Shown here in pieces: positions 10,539 through 24,414 of a stretch of DNA of 35,850 bases. A program made the translations under genes and the position numbers. This DNA is from Phellopilus nigrolimitatus (taxonomy: Eukaryota; Basidiomycota; Agaricomycetes; Hymenochaetales; Hymenochaetaceae), in the NCBI GenBank assembly GCA_021029095.1, contig JAJOHG010000261.1:1-35850 (forward strand), in the 5' to 3' direction. Numbering within the stretch: position 1 is the first letter of the stretch; the number at the start of each line of letters is the position of its first letter. The notes under the pieces are model-generated. The model was not told the DNA's origin. It made no database searches and saw only the letters and a list, made by a program, of their open reading frames with translations.

Positions 10539-12240
10539 ATGCTGAGCACGCCACAGACACTCTTTATCTTTTGGGCCATTATTTTGTCTGCATTTTCGGG
10601 CAGCACAGTCGGAATCCTTGTAAACGTCACCATCGACGATGAGAATGGAGATTCTGTGACAGGTGCCAAGCCGACATACTCAGGAGTTGGGTTGGACGGG
10701 TGGGCTCAAGGTGCTGGATGCCATGGGTGCATGGCAAAACTTGACCCATCCCAAGCATTTGACGGCACCTGGCACGATTCTACATGGCACCCGGGAGATG
10801 CGGATGAGAAAACCATCGAAATGAGCTTCAGCGGTGAGTATACATGTATGTGGCGTCGTTGAAATTTCAAGGACTAAGAATAGATGGAATTAGGTACGGC
10901 GGTTTACGCGTTTTTTCTCTTGGCCAACAATGTATCCTATGTGACGACGCTCACTAGCCTGAGTTTCTCCGTGGACGGAAACGAAGCGGGGACATTTGTA
11001 CATCAACCGACAAGCAGCTTAGATTTTCAGTACAACGTTCCCGGCTTTTCCAAAACGGATCTCGCAAACGCTCCGCATACCTTGACAATACAGACGGCTG
11101 GAAATGATGCGACGCTTATACTGTTTGACTATGTGGTTTACACGTATGCATTATCCCTGAGTCATCAATCGGCAAGGATTCTGACTTAACTGAAAATTGA
11201 ATTGCAGGGTTGAGCAGGCTGATGAAGTGACAAGCTCGAAAACGCAGCCAGCCTCGCCGGCAACCATATCTTCATCGCGTGTGTTATCGCCTGTGTCATC
11301 GCCTGTGTCATCGCCTGTGTCTTTGCCTGCGAGTCCTTCGCCAAGCAACCTGTTGCAGACTTCAAACCAGATAAGTCCGAGCTCAACACCCGGGACCAAA
11401 ACTGGCTTCATCTCGTCTCCTACTCCTGCGAGCCCGAGCGAAACCTCGTCATCGACCTTCTCGAGCCCTCTCTCGCATCAAGCTCCTGGTCTTTCATCCA
11501 CTGCGACTCCGTCGACCAACAGCTCGACAGCACACTCTTCGACTGCATCTCAGTCACCGTCCGATCACCATACGGATTGGCCTCTCATCATCGGTGTGCT
11601 CATAGGCGCGCTAGCAGCGATTGCAGCGATCATTGTTCTCTTCTTGTGTCTGCGACGTCGTCACAAATCAGCACCCCAAAATGCGGGCAAAGTCGAGCAG
11701 TTCGAGGGGCACTTGATTCAGCGGAGCCGATCTGATCGCAAGCGTCACCTCAAAGCGGAGAAGGGCGAAAAAAATTCTACGAGCTTGTTCATATCCCACC
11801 CAGCTCCGAGCTTAACGCCGGCGCACGCTGTCACTCGCCTCAACGAGTCGGACGGGGATCCAGAACCGGCTGCGGCTACAAAGAGGGTGTCGAGCACGCG
11901 GGGGAGCACCGCCGGGGCGACTGCCGTCGCGGAGGCGCAGACAGATTACATCAAGGACGTCGAGCGTCAACTGGCCTTTGTTCGTCTCATGCAGCAAACA
12001 CAGCGAAGGCGCGCTTCGTTAATGGACGAAGGATACGATGCTGTTGCCGCCAATGAACAGTCTTCCTCAGGCTTAGGAGACGGTCCGGGGGTGGTCTCTG
12101 GGGCCGGCAGCAGCGACAGGATCGAAAGGGAGGCGGTTTTACAGGACCATATAACCTCACTACAAGCACAGCTGCAAGTGGCTCTTCAGTCACTTGGCTT
12201 GGATGAGTCCCCCCCTCGGTACAACTCCGCTCGTTTATGA
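10539..12240 (+). CDS. Receptor-like single-pass membrane protein, copy 3 (best preserved)
   Basis: Exons 10539-10833, 10894-11143 and 11208-12240 encode 525 residues. The ATG at 10539 is the first in frame and starts a signal peptide (MLSTPQTLFIFWAIILSAF). The ectodomain (residues about 25-185) has the sequon NVT in LVNVTIDDENGD, the pair CHGC, FDGTWHDST, then TAVYAFFLLANN, SLSFSVDGNEAG and LILFDYVVYTY. A Ser/Pro stalk of about 120 residues follows, with SPVS repeats. The membrane segment is at about 307-330 (PLIIGVLIGALAAIAAIIVL), then CLRRRHK. The cytoplasmic tail of about 190 residues carries coiled-coil stretches (DYIKDVERQLAFVRLM; LQDHITSLQAQLQVALQSLG) and ends DESPPRYNSARL, a terminal PPxY. 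Such motifs bind WW domains, for example those of Nedd4/Rsp5 ligases. I know the family as widespread and unnamed in mushrooms. A role as a surface receptor or wall sensor is inference; no catalytic motif is seen. Confidence 0.85.
11281..11325 (+). repeat. 12-bp tandem repeat in stalk of copy 3
   Basis: About three near-identical units of tcgcctgtgtca in phase with the frame encode SPVS repeats in the extracellular stalk of membrane-protein copy 3. In-frame minisatellites of this kind change the length of a stalk without breaking the gene. Confidence 0.75.
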
Positions 12241-12989
12241 TAGAAATATGGTGACAGATGAATTTGGTGGGTCCATATGGACGGCATTTTAAATTTACAA
12301 ATTGACTAAAGCTTTTTGGTCATTTCTATCGCGGACAAAGTAGCAGCAACTCAGCATACCCTAAACTCCCTATCTTCATAATTTTTGATCTGGGCAGATA
12401 CTCTGGTGCGGCTCTATTGCACGCGAGAGCCAGGGGGGGTCTGATGTGAGTCATTTGATGATTCGGCGCCTGCCAGTTGTTGTGTATTTTTTTAAAGTCC
12501 ACGCATCAGATTTACAAGCACGCCTTAAGCCTGTTCTCTTGATTTCGAACCGACTCGATCACTTACTCGACATCAGGTCTATCTTTGTCATGTCTAAGAA
12601 AGATCAAATCTTCTTTTTTTGAATTCATCTACCAGTGATCCGTTATTTGCCGTGTTCCTTTCTCTGGTTCTACTTATAAATGCTACGTACTATGGAACTG
12701 CGACCTGAAAGAGCCTCAAGAGTCAAGACCAAAGCAAGCCAGCATGTCATCGATGTTGATCGCTCGGGTAAATTCGTTCGCAAACGACCAACCCATGAAC
12801 CTCAGACACGACTGCGACGTCAAAATACCACAGAATAGATCTATGACTACCCTTGTCTCGATCCCGGCTTCATCAGTGACTCGCGGCCCGGGCTCCACGC
12901 ATTCCACTAACGACTATTCCGACGTCACAGTTGCTACCCGATGGATTTCTAACAAAAGCAAGAGCTGGATCATATAGGTGAACTTGCGG
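12241..12989. other. Intergenic, no supported gene
   Basis: Spacer between copy 3 and the orphan tail. An ATG frame of 77 codons runs from 12744 to 12977, but it has no recognisable domain. Whether it is part of the broken copy downstream could not be decided. Confidence 0.4.
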
Positions 12990-13284
12990 AAGATGTAGGT
13001 TTAGTCCGACCGGCGGTCCGCAAAAAGACTGTTGTCAACGCGGCGCGTGACACGTTTTCGGGTCCAAGCTCAAGGCAGGAATATAAGACGAGCGGAAGGT
13101 GTCTGCGGTACTAGAAAGTGCAATCGAAAATGAGATTCTCCGGGATCTGGCGTTGTTGCTCCAGTCTGAGGCCGAGCGCCTCCAAGTACAAGTAGAACGG
13201 ACACATAAGTCCTTCGGGCTCGGTGACGAGCCACCTCCAGATTATTATACCGATGGAGGTATATCATTTACTTCAAGACAATGA
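12990..13284 (+). pseudogene. Orphan cytoplasmic tail of the membrane-protein family (copy 4 remnant)
   Basis: Only the tail end of a family member is visible. The last part, in one frame to the TGA at 13282-13284, reads VLESAIENEILRDLALLLQS, a coiled coil, then GDEPPPDYYTDG, with the PPxY core PPDY near the end. Just upstream another frame carries a basic stretch (RPAVRKKTVVNAARDTFS) of the sort found after the membrane segment, so at least one frame change or an unrecognised intron separates them. No ectodomain, stalk or membrane segment was found upstream. It lies behind copy 3 on the same strand, as expected for a decayed tandem duplicate. Confidence 0.55.
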
Positions 13285-14417
13285 TCAAAGGAAGGTGAGC
13301 ACAGTTCTTCCCGGAGGTAATCAATGTAATGACGACTTTCCAGGACTGCTTTATCTTATTTTGGTCCTGCCTCACGTTATGTTAGATCTACTCTTTAAAG
13401 GTCTCATCTGCATGCCGGACTGATGTCTACTTCACTTACAAGAAGGCAGCGAGTAAGTAGAAACAGTCGGAAAAGTCTCTCGCGATCAGAGTCACTCGCG
13501 CGTTCTGATGGTGCTCGTAGGCAGTTTCTCAGTGAGAGACAACGGACTGTAACCAGTTCATTGCATGTTGGGCATTCGACGTTGGTGCGATGCGACTACG
13601 AATCGGATAGAGCGTTCGAAGCGAGACCACTATGGTGACCGGAAAGCAAGATCTTGATAATAATGTCCGAGGCAGAGATTCGAAGTCCTTGAAATTTCCC
13701 CGACTAACCAAGCACTAAACCGGACTACCGAACTCGAGTGAATTCCTGTACACGTACCTTCCGTATCCCAGGGAAAGCAAAAAATCTACCTCTAATCTCT
13801 CAAATCAATTTACCAAAGTTCAGTGTCATACTACCTGCATATGTACATCATCACACTTTGGCAACTTATTCTCAAACTTGATCTATTTTGTAATCAAGGT
13901 ATTCAGTAAGTCTTCCTACTCAGGTTGTGCAACTCTCAATGAGTCTGGTGTTCTAATTACCAAAGCACCACTAACTGGCTCTCAGTCATACGTGTTGGGC
14001 GTACTCTTGTGTCGACGTCTGCCTGTATTGAAAGCTCATTTGCTGGTTGTGAGCCGTGTAACGCGCTCGTCTTACGTGAGAAACAGTCTCTGCCTAATAA
14101 GGGCAGAAGTGGAAACGGAAACGCGTTTCGAAAGAAAAGTTTCGCGGAGCTTGCCGAGCTACTGTTTACACTGTACGTAGATCGAATACTAGCGCAAGCT
14201 GTTTAAAGAGATTATTACTTTCGTTCAAGCAATATAGTATACATGATACAAAAGCGTCCAATTTTAACTATGGAATTCGAACCGGCATTCTAATAGGCTC
14301 GTAATTATATAGACTGGGAAGGAACATTTGAAATATAAAAGATGAGTGCATTGTGCTTTCAATACTAGTGCGGCTTGCTTGGATGGTGAACGAGAATACA
14401 TGAGGGAAATATTTGCT
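13285..14417. other. Intergenic, no supported gene
   Basis: About 1.1 kb between the orphan tail and the end of the UFD4-type gene. Open frames such as 13423-13638 (Arg/Ser-rich) have no domain or homologue in the window. The right-hand part should hold the 3' untranslated end of the ligase. Confidence 0.45.
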
Positions 14418-17400
14418 TCATGACAAATGGAAACTACCGACGCCTTCCATCATCGCTGTTTCGAGCTTCTGTAGCATGACGGCCTTCGAGCTGTACTGCG
14501 GCAGCTTCAGGTAGTTAACACACGTCATCACGCTTGGAAGATAGTCATCTGCGGTGAGAGGCGCCTCATGAGGCTTACGAACGACGGTGAGTGGAGGGCT
14601 GAGACCACGGAAACCTAAAGAGCAATGTGAATATTAGACATCATAAGTGTCCTGGACAAAGCGCACCTCCAATCGGTAATTTCGGGCTACCAGTGATGAA
14701 CTGAAGAAAGTTCCTCCGCGCCCGAACATCATACTCAGACATGATTACCGCCAGATCACGGATGGTCGAGCTTTCAACGTTGAATCCATGGTCAGCTTTC
14801 ATCGATTCCATCAAAGCTGCATTGTGAGAAGGTTAGAGATAGCCTTTAAGAACGAAGTGTAATATCCTCACTTTCGATGCTCCAGTCCTCTTCAGCACTG
14901 CCAAACAAAACACCTAGCTCATCTGCAGAGAAAGCCTGAAGGTCGGAGACGGGGAAGACTTTGGAGAAACCTTCGCGGAAAGCCTTCACTTGGACCTCAG
15001 CACCTTTACCGATTGTAGCATCAATGACTTCATGGATGTAATCCTCGACGTTCTCTGCAGTAACAGCGATATCTTTACCTCCCGGCTAATATTGAGAAGT
15101 ACAGGTTAGCCACCCATTCTGAACGAACGAATTACCATAAACTTACCCGTAACTCAATATCATATCCCGGCAGGGTAAAGTCTAGCATCATGTCATCGAT
15201 AGAACCTAGCTCAGTCTCCATCTGGTTCGAAAAAAGCCATATGTTAGCGGCCGCCTTAAAGCCATAAGTTTGATAATACCTTGACATCATCTGATCCAAA
15301 AGGCTCGATGAACGCTTGGAGTCTCGCCAAAGAACTCGCCAGCGTGGGGTCAACATACTTTGAGACAGATTAGACGTGTCCAACGGCCAAATATGTAAGA
15401 CACAAAAACAAGACTCACTCTCAGACTAGAAATGGTCAACGGCACTTCCTCTCCAAGAACCATTTTTAAAAAGATTTTGTTGAACGTCATGTCAATGATA
15501 CGAGAATCGAGCATTGCCTTCGCAATGAATTGACCGACGATTCTGAAGATGTAGGTGCGTTTCTCTCCCCCATCGGCAGTGGCGTCGGAAGACCCTACCG
15601 AAGCAGGGAAGAGTCCAGTAGGGTGATGCACGTAAACACCGGGATATGTTGTGTCGGCATCCCGCCAGATCTTCAGATCACGTCTCGCAAATTCTCGGGA
15701 AACCATGGAGTAGAATTCTAACGTAGGCCCCAGCCCAGTTCCAACCTCATCAAAATATTCGACTTCAAGAATCGAAGACGACGATCCGTAAAGCTCGAAC
15801 ACTTTAAAAGCGGACTCAAGAATGTGTTTTCTTGAGATACGAACTTTCTGCCTCTGTAGGCGCCCGAGGAAGCCGAAGGTGTCGTCACGTCGCGAGCTTT
15901 CCTGAGCCCGATTTTGGCTTTGCCACTTCAAGATCAGGCGTGCATAACCAAACGAAGTTGACTGCAGGAATGAGAAACGTGTAGAGAACGGGAATAAAAA
16001 TGGAAAGTGCAAAGGAAGATCCATGGCCCACTCGGGAAGACAGGCGCTACGAAATGAATAAAATAAGAAAGCGTATACAGAAGCAGTGCTGATACATACC
16101 TTGCCACAATCATCGGTTCCTCTAGTTGCCGTGTCAGCTTAGCAGTCAGCTTGTTGTTGATGAAAGCCGTTTCAGAGAGTGGCTGAGCGTTGGAGATGCT
16201 ATTGTCAGGGATTTGAGCATTCAACTTATGCAGAACACGCAAAAGCTTCAGTATCTTCGAGTGCGGAGCATCGTCTGAGAGGGAGGCGAGTGAAGAAATA
16301 GGTGATCTCGCTCTCGATGGGGGCTCAGCTGCGTCTTGATAAGCAATTGTAAGGAAAACAAGAAAGGTTGATAAGCATTTTTCAACTCACTGTCAGCAAT
16401 CTGTCGAGGTCCTGTCACCTTCTTGTACTTCACAGTGTACACGCCCTGCCAGATCATGCTTGACGGCACAGTACCGCCTGGCGATTTACGGGTTTCGTGA
16501 TTGTGGACTGCCCCGTAGATGGTCGTGTCCAGAGGGAGGACGTGGTCATCCATGGTGAACTCTAAGTGCCAGTCGCTAGCTTTGTTTTTTAGGGCAGCGG
16601 CGTAGGAGGGTTTTTGATTCGACAAGCTTGAAGACGGGCCCGCAGCACCGGCAATTGGGCTAGGTGTCGCTACACGAGTGCCATCAGGAGTCTGTGCTTC
16701 TACTTTCGAGCCATCTGCAAGACGGTGTCAACATAAGCACAGAAGAGGTATCAACCAACCCTTACCATCAGCCACGGACAGAGTGACAGTCTTTTCTGCA
16801 GCACCATCGTCGTCGTCATCGAGGTCTTCTTCAAATACCTTCGTACGAGTTCTCAACACACCAGAACGACAAACGCCTTCAGAAAGTCACGTACCTCGGC
16901 ATCTACCTCAGCATCCATAAAGTCACCCGAGTTCTCATTGTCCTCATCATGGATGCCCGATTCACTTCCAGCGGCTTCTCCCGAAACTTCCTGTGCATTA
17001 GCCTTGTCCTTAGCCGGCGGGGCAACCGCGACAGTAGACGTCGAAGCAACAGAAGGAGGTGCAGCCGGCGCAGACGAGCTTGACGCTTGCGCATTGGCAC
17101 TCTCGGCCAAAGATCCCGTAGATGCTTTTGCACTGAGACGAAGGCTTCGACGTCGCTCGGGCTTCGAGTCGAATGAAGCGAGCGCGCTACTGGCATTGGT
17201 TGCCTGAGTAGGCGGCGGTCCGCTGGAAGATGACGATCCAGGAATCGCTGATGTCCCACTGGCTAGAGCATCGGACGGAAAATGTCCAGCAGCAAGCGCG
17301 GCGAGCATCCCAGACAATCTTGAACCACTCATCGACGACAGAAGACCAGATAATCGCGGACGTAGGTAATCGTTCAGTGCCTGGAAAGTTGCAATAGCGT

Positions 17401-20400
17401 GAATTGAGACAACTATATTGCTACTTCCGACACGCGGAGTTTCCGATCCCTCCTCAGCGATCAAACGAAGACGTATTTGACGGGCTAGGAGCGATGGAGA
17501 GTTACGCTTCGAGTCTATCGGACACCTCAGCTATACAAGATGATAGGGAAAAAAATCAATGCTCCTACCTTCCATGCCAGGAGTGACCGTAGAAACTTCG
17601 AATGACTCCATACGGGTCAGACTTTCCTGCAGCTTCTTCACGAGCACGCTTAAGGGCGATGGACCAGCCGAAGGCTTTACGCCCTTGAAAGGGGCCAACT
17701 CCTCCAGAAGAAGCTTTTGACGCACTATGACAAGTCGTAAGTAAAGGTCGTCCTCGATCAAGGAGAAGCAGTTGAAAGCACGAACCTTCACCGTTTTCAG
17801 AGGTTGCAAACTCGAGGAGCGCATCGACGAGCCCGCTTTGTAGAAGCTCGAAGCTCGAAACAGACGTGTGGTGAGACGAGAACAGGTGGGCAAGCTCTTG
17901 CAGCGTCTCGCGCAGCTGCTCGTCGCTTGTGTCATTCTGCTTCAGTACACCGACGAGATGGCGAAGGCACGTGAACGTCGCGTCTCCGTCAGCTTGAACG
18001 TCGTTCGACAAGTACTTGAACCGAATGACTCGGGCTCGCAGGGTGTAGGCGTCTTCGGGATCCAATAGATGAGGTCGTCGACTACTTGATGGCGCTGGTC
18101 CCGGTACAGGCAGTGGCAAGGGGACAGGCGCTTCCGGAATCTCAGGAGCAGCTCCATCCGAGTCTTTGTTTTCTTCCTTAACCTTTTCCTTTTCCTTGTC
18201 TTTTGTCCGAGGAGGAAGGGGACGAGCTGCGAGCTGTTCAATCTCATGCAAAACACCCTCTCTTCTGAATGACGCCCTGTAGTCTGCAGGAGCTTTGCTA
18301 ATAAGAAGCTCGACCATTTGCAGACCTCCGATCATAAGATTCGGGTGATCCTTAGCAGACAAGATAGAGCTAGCAAAGCTTGCGATAGGAACGTTCTGAC
18401 AAGATAATTTCAGTATCAGTCAAATCAGATTTCCCTTGGCCACTTACTTTCATGGTTTGCCTCAAATGTTCCTCGTCTTGGAAGCAGATCGCCTTCAACA
18501 GCGATGCCAACGATTTGATCCTAATAGGGACAGAGACACTAGCGGCATAGACGTCTACCAAGATGGGAAGAACCAGATTAACGAAGCGGTTGACAACCTC
18601 AGGGTGTTGCCGAAGAAGGTTGGCTCGGTCAACAGTGTTGTCCTTAGCGGGAGCAACGATGGGCGGCAGGACTGGAAGAGCATCCTGCGCCTCAGCAGCA
18701 GGCACAGCCGCCGGTGTCGCTGACTCGTCTTCTCCAGGAGTCGAAGGCCCGCCAGTCGGCGTGTGCGCTCGCGAAGAAGATGGTGACTGGCCGCCAGGAA
18801 GCGACGAGAGCGCACTTGCCGCAGCCGCTCGTGCCGCAGCGCGATCGGCCTTCGCCTTTGCCTTGATCATGCGATGAAGCGCCTTCTCCGAATATCCTTT
18901 GTGGTCGAACGTTCCGTCTTTCAAAGGGATCAACATGTGTATTTAGTTACGATAAGTAAGAGATATACCTTTAGGCAAGGGCGGCATGAGTTCTGATACT
19001 AAGGTCAATGCTTCTTCCACTTGCTCCTTCGGTCGGTGGCCTAAATTCTGCATGACCGTCATATCTGCTAGGCCACCGCCTAGACCTTGACCTGTCGCAC
19101 TGTCGCCTTGTTCTGCACCATCGTCCGCGGACGGAGGAAGTACACCAGTTAGGATCTGGTACAGAGTTGTCACGATGTCCGCTTGTAAAAGCGCTAGCGC
19201 AATCTTCGGGCTAGCGCGCGCAGCTGTTGCCAGGCCCCGGATTAATAACGTGAAAGTGTTCGGTGGAACAAGTGGCGACCCTCCCGCAGGTAGAAGTAAC
19301 ATGTTAATCGCTCGAATAAGATCCGTGTCTACGAGAACCTCAAGTTTCTCAGCATGCGAACGATGGTAAGACTCGATCACCCTTATGACACATAGTGCCG
19401 CGAAGTCAACGAGTCTTTGATCAGCGTAGCCCAAACAGTTGCGTATGATGGGCCAGACGTCCTTAATCATCGGCAAGTTATCCGCAGACGCATTACGACA
19501 GCAGTTGGCCGCAGCCTGCAGGGCTGTGCGCTGAACAGCGATTGAGAAGAAATCCAAAAAACTTAAGAGGGCAGCTAGGCCACCCTCGCGCACGATCGCG
19601 CTGGGATACTCTTCTGAAATCTTCTCTAACGTCTACGAAAAGTTTTAAGCAGACGTATGAGAATGCTCGGTTTATAAGGAAGCTTACGAGTAAAGTCTGT
19701 TCAGCTAGATCGATGTACGAGATCTCAAGCAATTTGCTGCAGAGAACAGGAATTGCACCATGGTACACTAGAGTGTGGCCACAGCCAGGAAGAGCCTCCA
19801 TCAGGTTAGCAAGACATCTACAAGCCAGTAGCTGAGCTTCTAGGTTCTCGTCACCAGGGAGGGTGCCACCGGCACTCATTTGGAGCGCTGCGGCAAGCGC
19901 CGCATCTTCGTCGTTGTTCTCATCGTCGTCGTCACCCTCATCTTGAGCCGCTTCACCGCCAGTACCCCCAAGAATACGAACGAGCTCTCTGACAAAGCTT
20001 TCGACTTGGAAAGAACCTGCCAGCGTATCCTCAGTACTGATACTAAGAAGTTCACTGAGCTCTTGGAGTGCAATGAGTTTCGTCGTCGGATCAGCCGAAG
20101 GCTTGATATTGTTAAGAAGAGTTCGTAGACGGGCGTTCAGCTGGCTCATATAGCCCCCAAGCCGCGAGAAGTCGAACATCGCCATCGTCTCCTCGAGAGT
20201 CCGGCGAGAATCTGGCGACGCCTCGGCTGGCGGCTGAACCGCCCTTTCTTCTTCATGATGCTCATCGTCACTCTTCTCCGCATTCTCGTCACCATCGCGA
20301 TGGTCCTCCTCCTCATTCATCGGTTCCTCGTCATCATGCACCCCCACACCGTAATCGACATCCATCATCTCTTCGTCGTCTTCAAGTCGCGAAGGTCCAG

Positions 20401-21107
20401 GTGCCGCCACGGCTTTGCCCTTTGCCGTGCTTTTACCCTTCGCCGTAGATCTACTTTGAAATGGTTAGCTAAGAAGAACGAGTTGCTTTGAGCAATAAAG
20501 ATGCAAACCTGGTTTTCTTCGGCATTTGCGAAGTCAAATCCTTTCTAGTTCGGAGCGTATAGGAGCTGGACGGGCGTTGTCTCTTCGGGGAGCTGGGTGT
20601 CGATTCGTCTTCCGAAACGGAGTCAGGATTAGCGCGTTTCTTTCCCTTCGAATCTTTAGTGGTGGGTTCGTTGATGATTAAGGACGCAGCGGTTGGCGGA
20701 AGAGTGGCGCGACGAGTCCTGGAAAGCGGAGTCAGTGATCCGTTCAAAGTAAGGTAGGGGTCGCAAAGTTGATTTTGCTTACCTCTTGCTTGCACGAGTG
20801 GGTGCAGATGGAGAATCGGTAATAACTTCTTTGGCCTTACCTTTACCAGCGTGGTCACGGGCGCGTCTCTGCATCGCATCGGAATGTCAGCGTCGCACAT
20901 ATTCCAAGTAAGAGACGGACGGCGTACAGCAGTTTGTTCGGTCGGTTGCTCGTCCTTCTCCCGTTCTCTCTCTTTCTCCTTTGCGGCTTTAAGACGTGTG
21001 CTTGCGCGGGTCGGCGCCCTGTCACTGTGGTTTGCGTTCGATGAAGACGATGCAGCCTGCGTGTGGGACGATGAACTCGACGCTGCCTGATGTCGTTCGA
21101 AGTCCAT
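14418..21107 (-). CDS. UFD4: UFD4/TRIP12-type HECT E3 ubiquitin ligase
   Basis: A gene of 6.7 kb with many short introns encodes roughly 1,900 residues. From the ATG at 21107 come a Ser/Lys/Arg-rich disordered region and an acidic block ([11 protein letters not shown]). The armadillo-repeat part contains the family phrases [19 protein letters not shown] and [19 protein letters not shown] Lys/Ala-rich linker, a second helical part and a low-complexity region follow, then the region preceding the HECT domain ([18 protein letters not shown]). The HECT N-lobe has [20 protein letters not shown]. The C-lobe has [18 protein letters not shown], whose Cys (codon 14522-14520) is the expected thioester residue. 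The protein ends GVGSFHLS before TGA (14420-14418). Known role: polyubiquitinates ubiquitin-fusion and N-end-rule substrates, working with the proteasome. All key residues are present and no break was seen. The first exons are Ser/Lys-rich, so the exact start is less certain than the rest. Confidence 0.93.
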
Positions 21108-21529
21108 TGAATTCAGGCCGCCATCGACCTAACCGGCTAGTTCGCGAAAGACCTGAGGTAAGCTGAGCACCGTCGGCGTCTACGTCGTCGGTGTCGGTGA
21201 GTGAGTAACGGTGCCCGTCCACCCGTGAGTCCGAAAAAGGCTAACGGCCCTTAACCCTTTACGTGGATCGGAGTCCCAACCTCTGTGGCGTTTTAGATCT
21301 TACAAATAATGAATATATTTTACCCACTCTCTTTCTCCCCTTTTTAAAATGACGAATAGGTATAAGCTTTAAGCACGCGGGTATAACAAACCGTGCTCAT
21401 TGATTTTGTAAGCTACAGGAGGTATGCTTTGACAAGTAACGACATAACCAAAGATATATTCCCTCTATCTTATTTACAAATCTCCTTCTAGTTATCTTGA
21501 CTCCTTATTGAAAAATGGCGCGTAGTAGC
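21108..21529. other. Intergenic: presumed promoter of the UFD4-type gene
   Basis: About 420 bases between the stop of the aminotransferase and the start of the HECT ligase, both on the minus strand. No open frame with a domain and no RNA gene was found. The promoter of the ligase must be here. Confidence 0.45.
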
Positions 21530-23314
<1,785 letters not shown>

Positions 23315-24308
23315 GTTTGTATGCGTTGTATGTTTGCTTGCCGCGGTCCTTTAGTGCGTTATGATTACCCGGGGAGATTCCTATCGGATCGACGCTCTGC
23401 TTAAGTATGATACCCCCGGCCTGGACCGGCGAGCTCTATCGCTCCGGAGTCCGATAGAGCAGAAGTCTTAAGATAAGATATGGAAATTAGACACTCAAAC
23501 GTCCTAGATGTGTCCTAAATTTCCTACGGGAAGTCATCCAATGTATTTTCCTCTACCTGACTCCTCCTTGCTAGACGATGAGGCTTGTGTACATGTACGT
23601 ATTTGGCGCTCAGTCTGAAAGCAAACATCTGGTTTAGGCAAGTCGCCTCTTGGCCGACAGACAACTTAAAGTTTAACGACTCATGTGGCCCTCGAAACTA
23701 GCTACGTCGAAAGAATTTAAGAACACCTTTACGCGTGTTTGGAGACGCATACGGAAGTATAGTGCTCAGCAAATTCTAATTTCGTGGCGTTTTCGAACAT
23801 GACGATAATTTCGTGCAAGATCTGCTCTTCCACATGAAAACCCAGAAAAACGTCATAACTGGGAAATGACAGAGAATGAAGGGCGGTGGCCTTTTGTCTC
23901 TCGCTCCAGCGTTTTAAGACTTATCCTGCTACCCTGTTCTTATGGCTATCCGGGCGGCTATGCTCTTGTGCGATATGATGTAAAACGTATGTCTGTGACC
24001 GTGCTTAAGGAGATCCGAACCCGTCTTTGACTGCATCTGGCTTCTAAAAACATAAGTCAAAAGCCTGTATGAATTGAGAGATATGCGAGCCGTTTCTGAC
24101 ATTACATGTCAGCCGAAAAAAATCTATGGAGAGTCAATCAAGAAGTTCGCACCCGACAGTGGTGAAGCTCGTGCATTTCAATTCAGACCAAGCTTCAGAA
24201 CCTATCTTCCATCAAACCTCAAAACAACTTCCACCTCGCTCAAGAAAATCGTAAAAAAAAAATCAGAAAAAAACTCGCAGAATGACCGAAATACCCCGGG
24301 ATATGGAC
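23315..24308. other. Intergenic, no gene seen
   Basis: About 1 kb upstream of the aminotransferase, including its promoter. An open plus-strand frame at 24074-24325 runs into the tRNA gene and carries A-rich low-complexity sequence, so it is not taken as a gene. Confidence 0.5.
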
Positions 24309-24313
24309 AAAAA
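24309..24313 (-). terminator. RNA polymerase III T-stretch
   Basis: A run of five T on the minus strand begins 6 nt past the 3' end of the tRNA gene, as expected for Pol III termination. Confidence 0.75.
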
Positions 24314-24318
24314 CACTG

Positions 24319-24414
24319 GGCCTGACTGGGAATTGAACCCAGGACCTCCTCGATTGATGATGCGATATGGCTCACACACCCTAACAAGGAATCATACTAC
24401 TAGACCATCAGGCC
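24319..24414 (-). tRNA. tRNA-Pro(AGG) with a 25-nt intron
   Basis: A complete cloverleaf folds on the minus strand. The acceptor stem has 7 pairs (GGCCTGA with TCAGGCC). The D arm starts GGTCTAGTAGTATGA and resembles eukaryotic tRNA-Pro. The anticodon stem is CCTTG with CGAGG (one G-T pair), the loop TTAGGGT carries anticodon AGG at 24382-24380, and the T arm is CTGGG-TTCAATT-CCCAG. An intron of about 25 nt (24378-24354) follows the base after the anticodon, the canonical place cut by the tRNA-splicing endonuclease. Without it the mature body is 71 nt. CCA is not encoded, as normal in eukaryotes. The D and T arms provide the internal A and B boxes. Confidence 0.93.

Noticed and set aside
13423..13638. 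Arg/Ser-rich ATG frame of 71 codons
   Set aside because: No domain, no signal peptide and no link to the neighbouring relic; compatible with chance.
1773..21107. Direct link between the PPxY tails and the HECT ligase in the same window
   Set aside because: The ligase is of UFD4/TRIP12 type with armadillo repeats and shows no WW domain, so it is not the expected PPxY partner.
24074..24325. Plus-strand frame of 83 codons
   Set aside because: It runs over A-rich low-complexity sequence into the tRNA gene; no domain.
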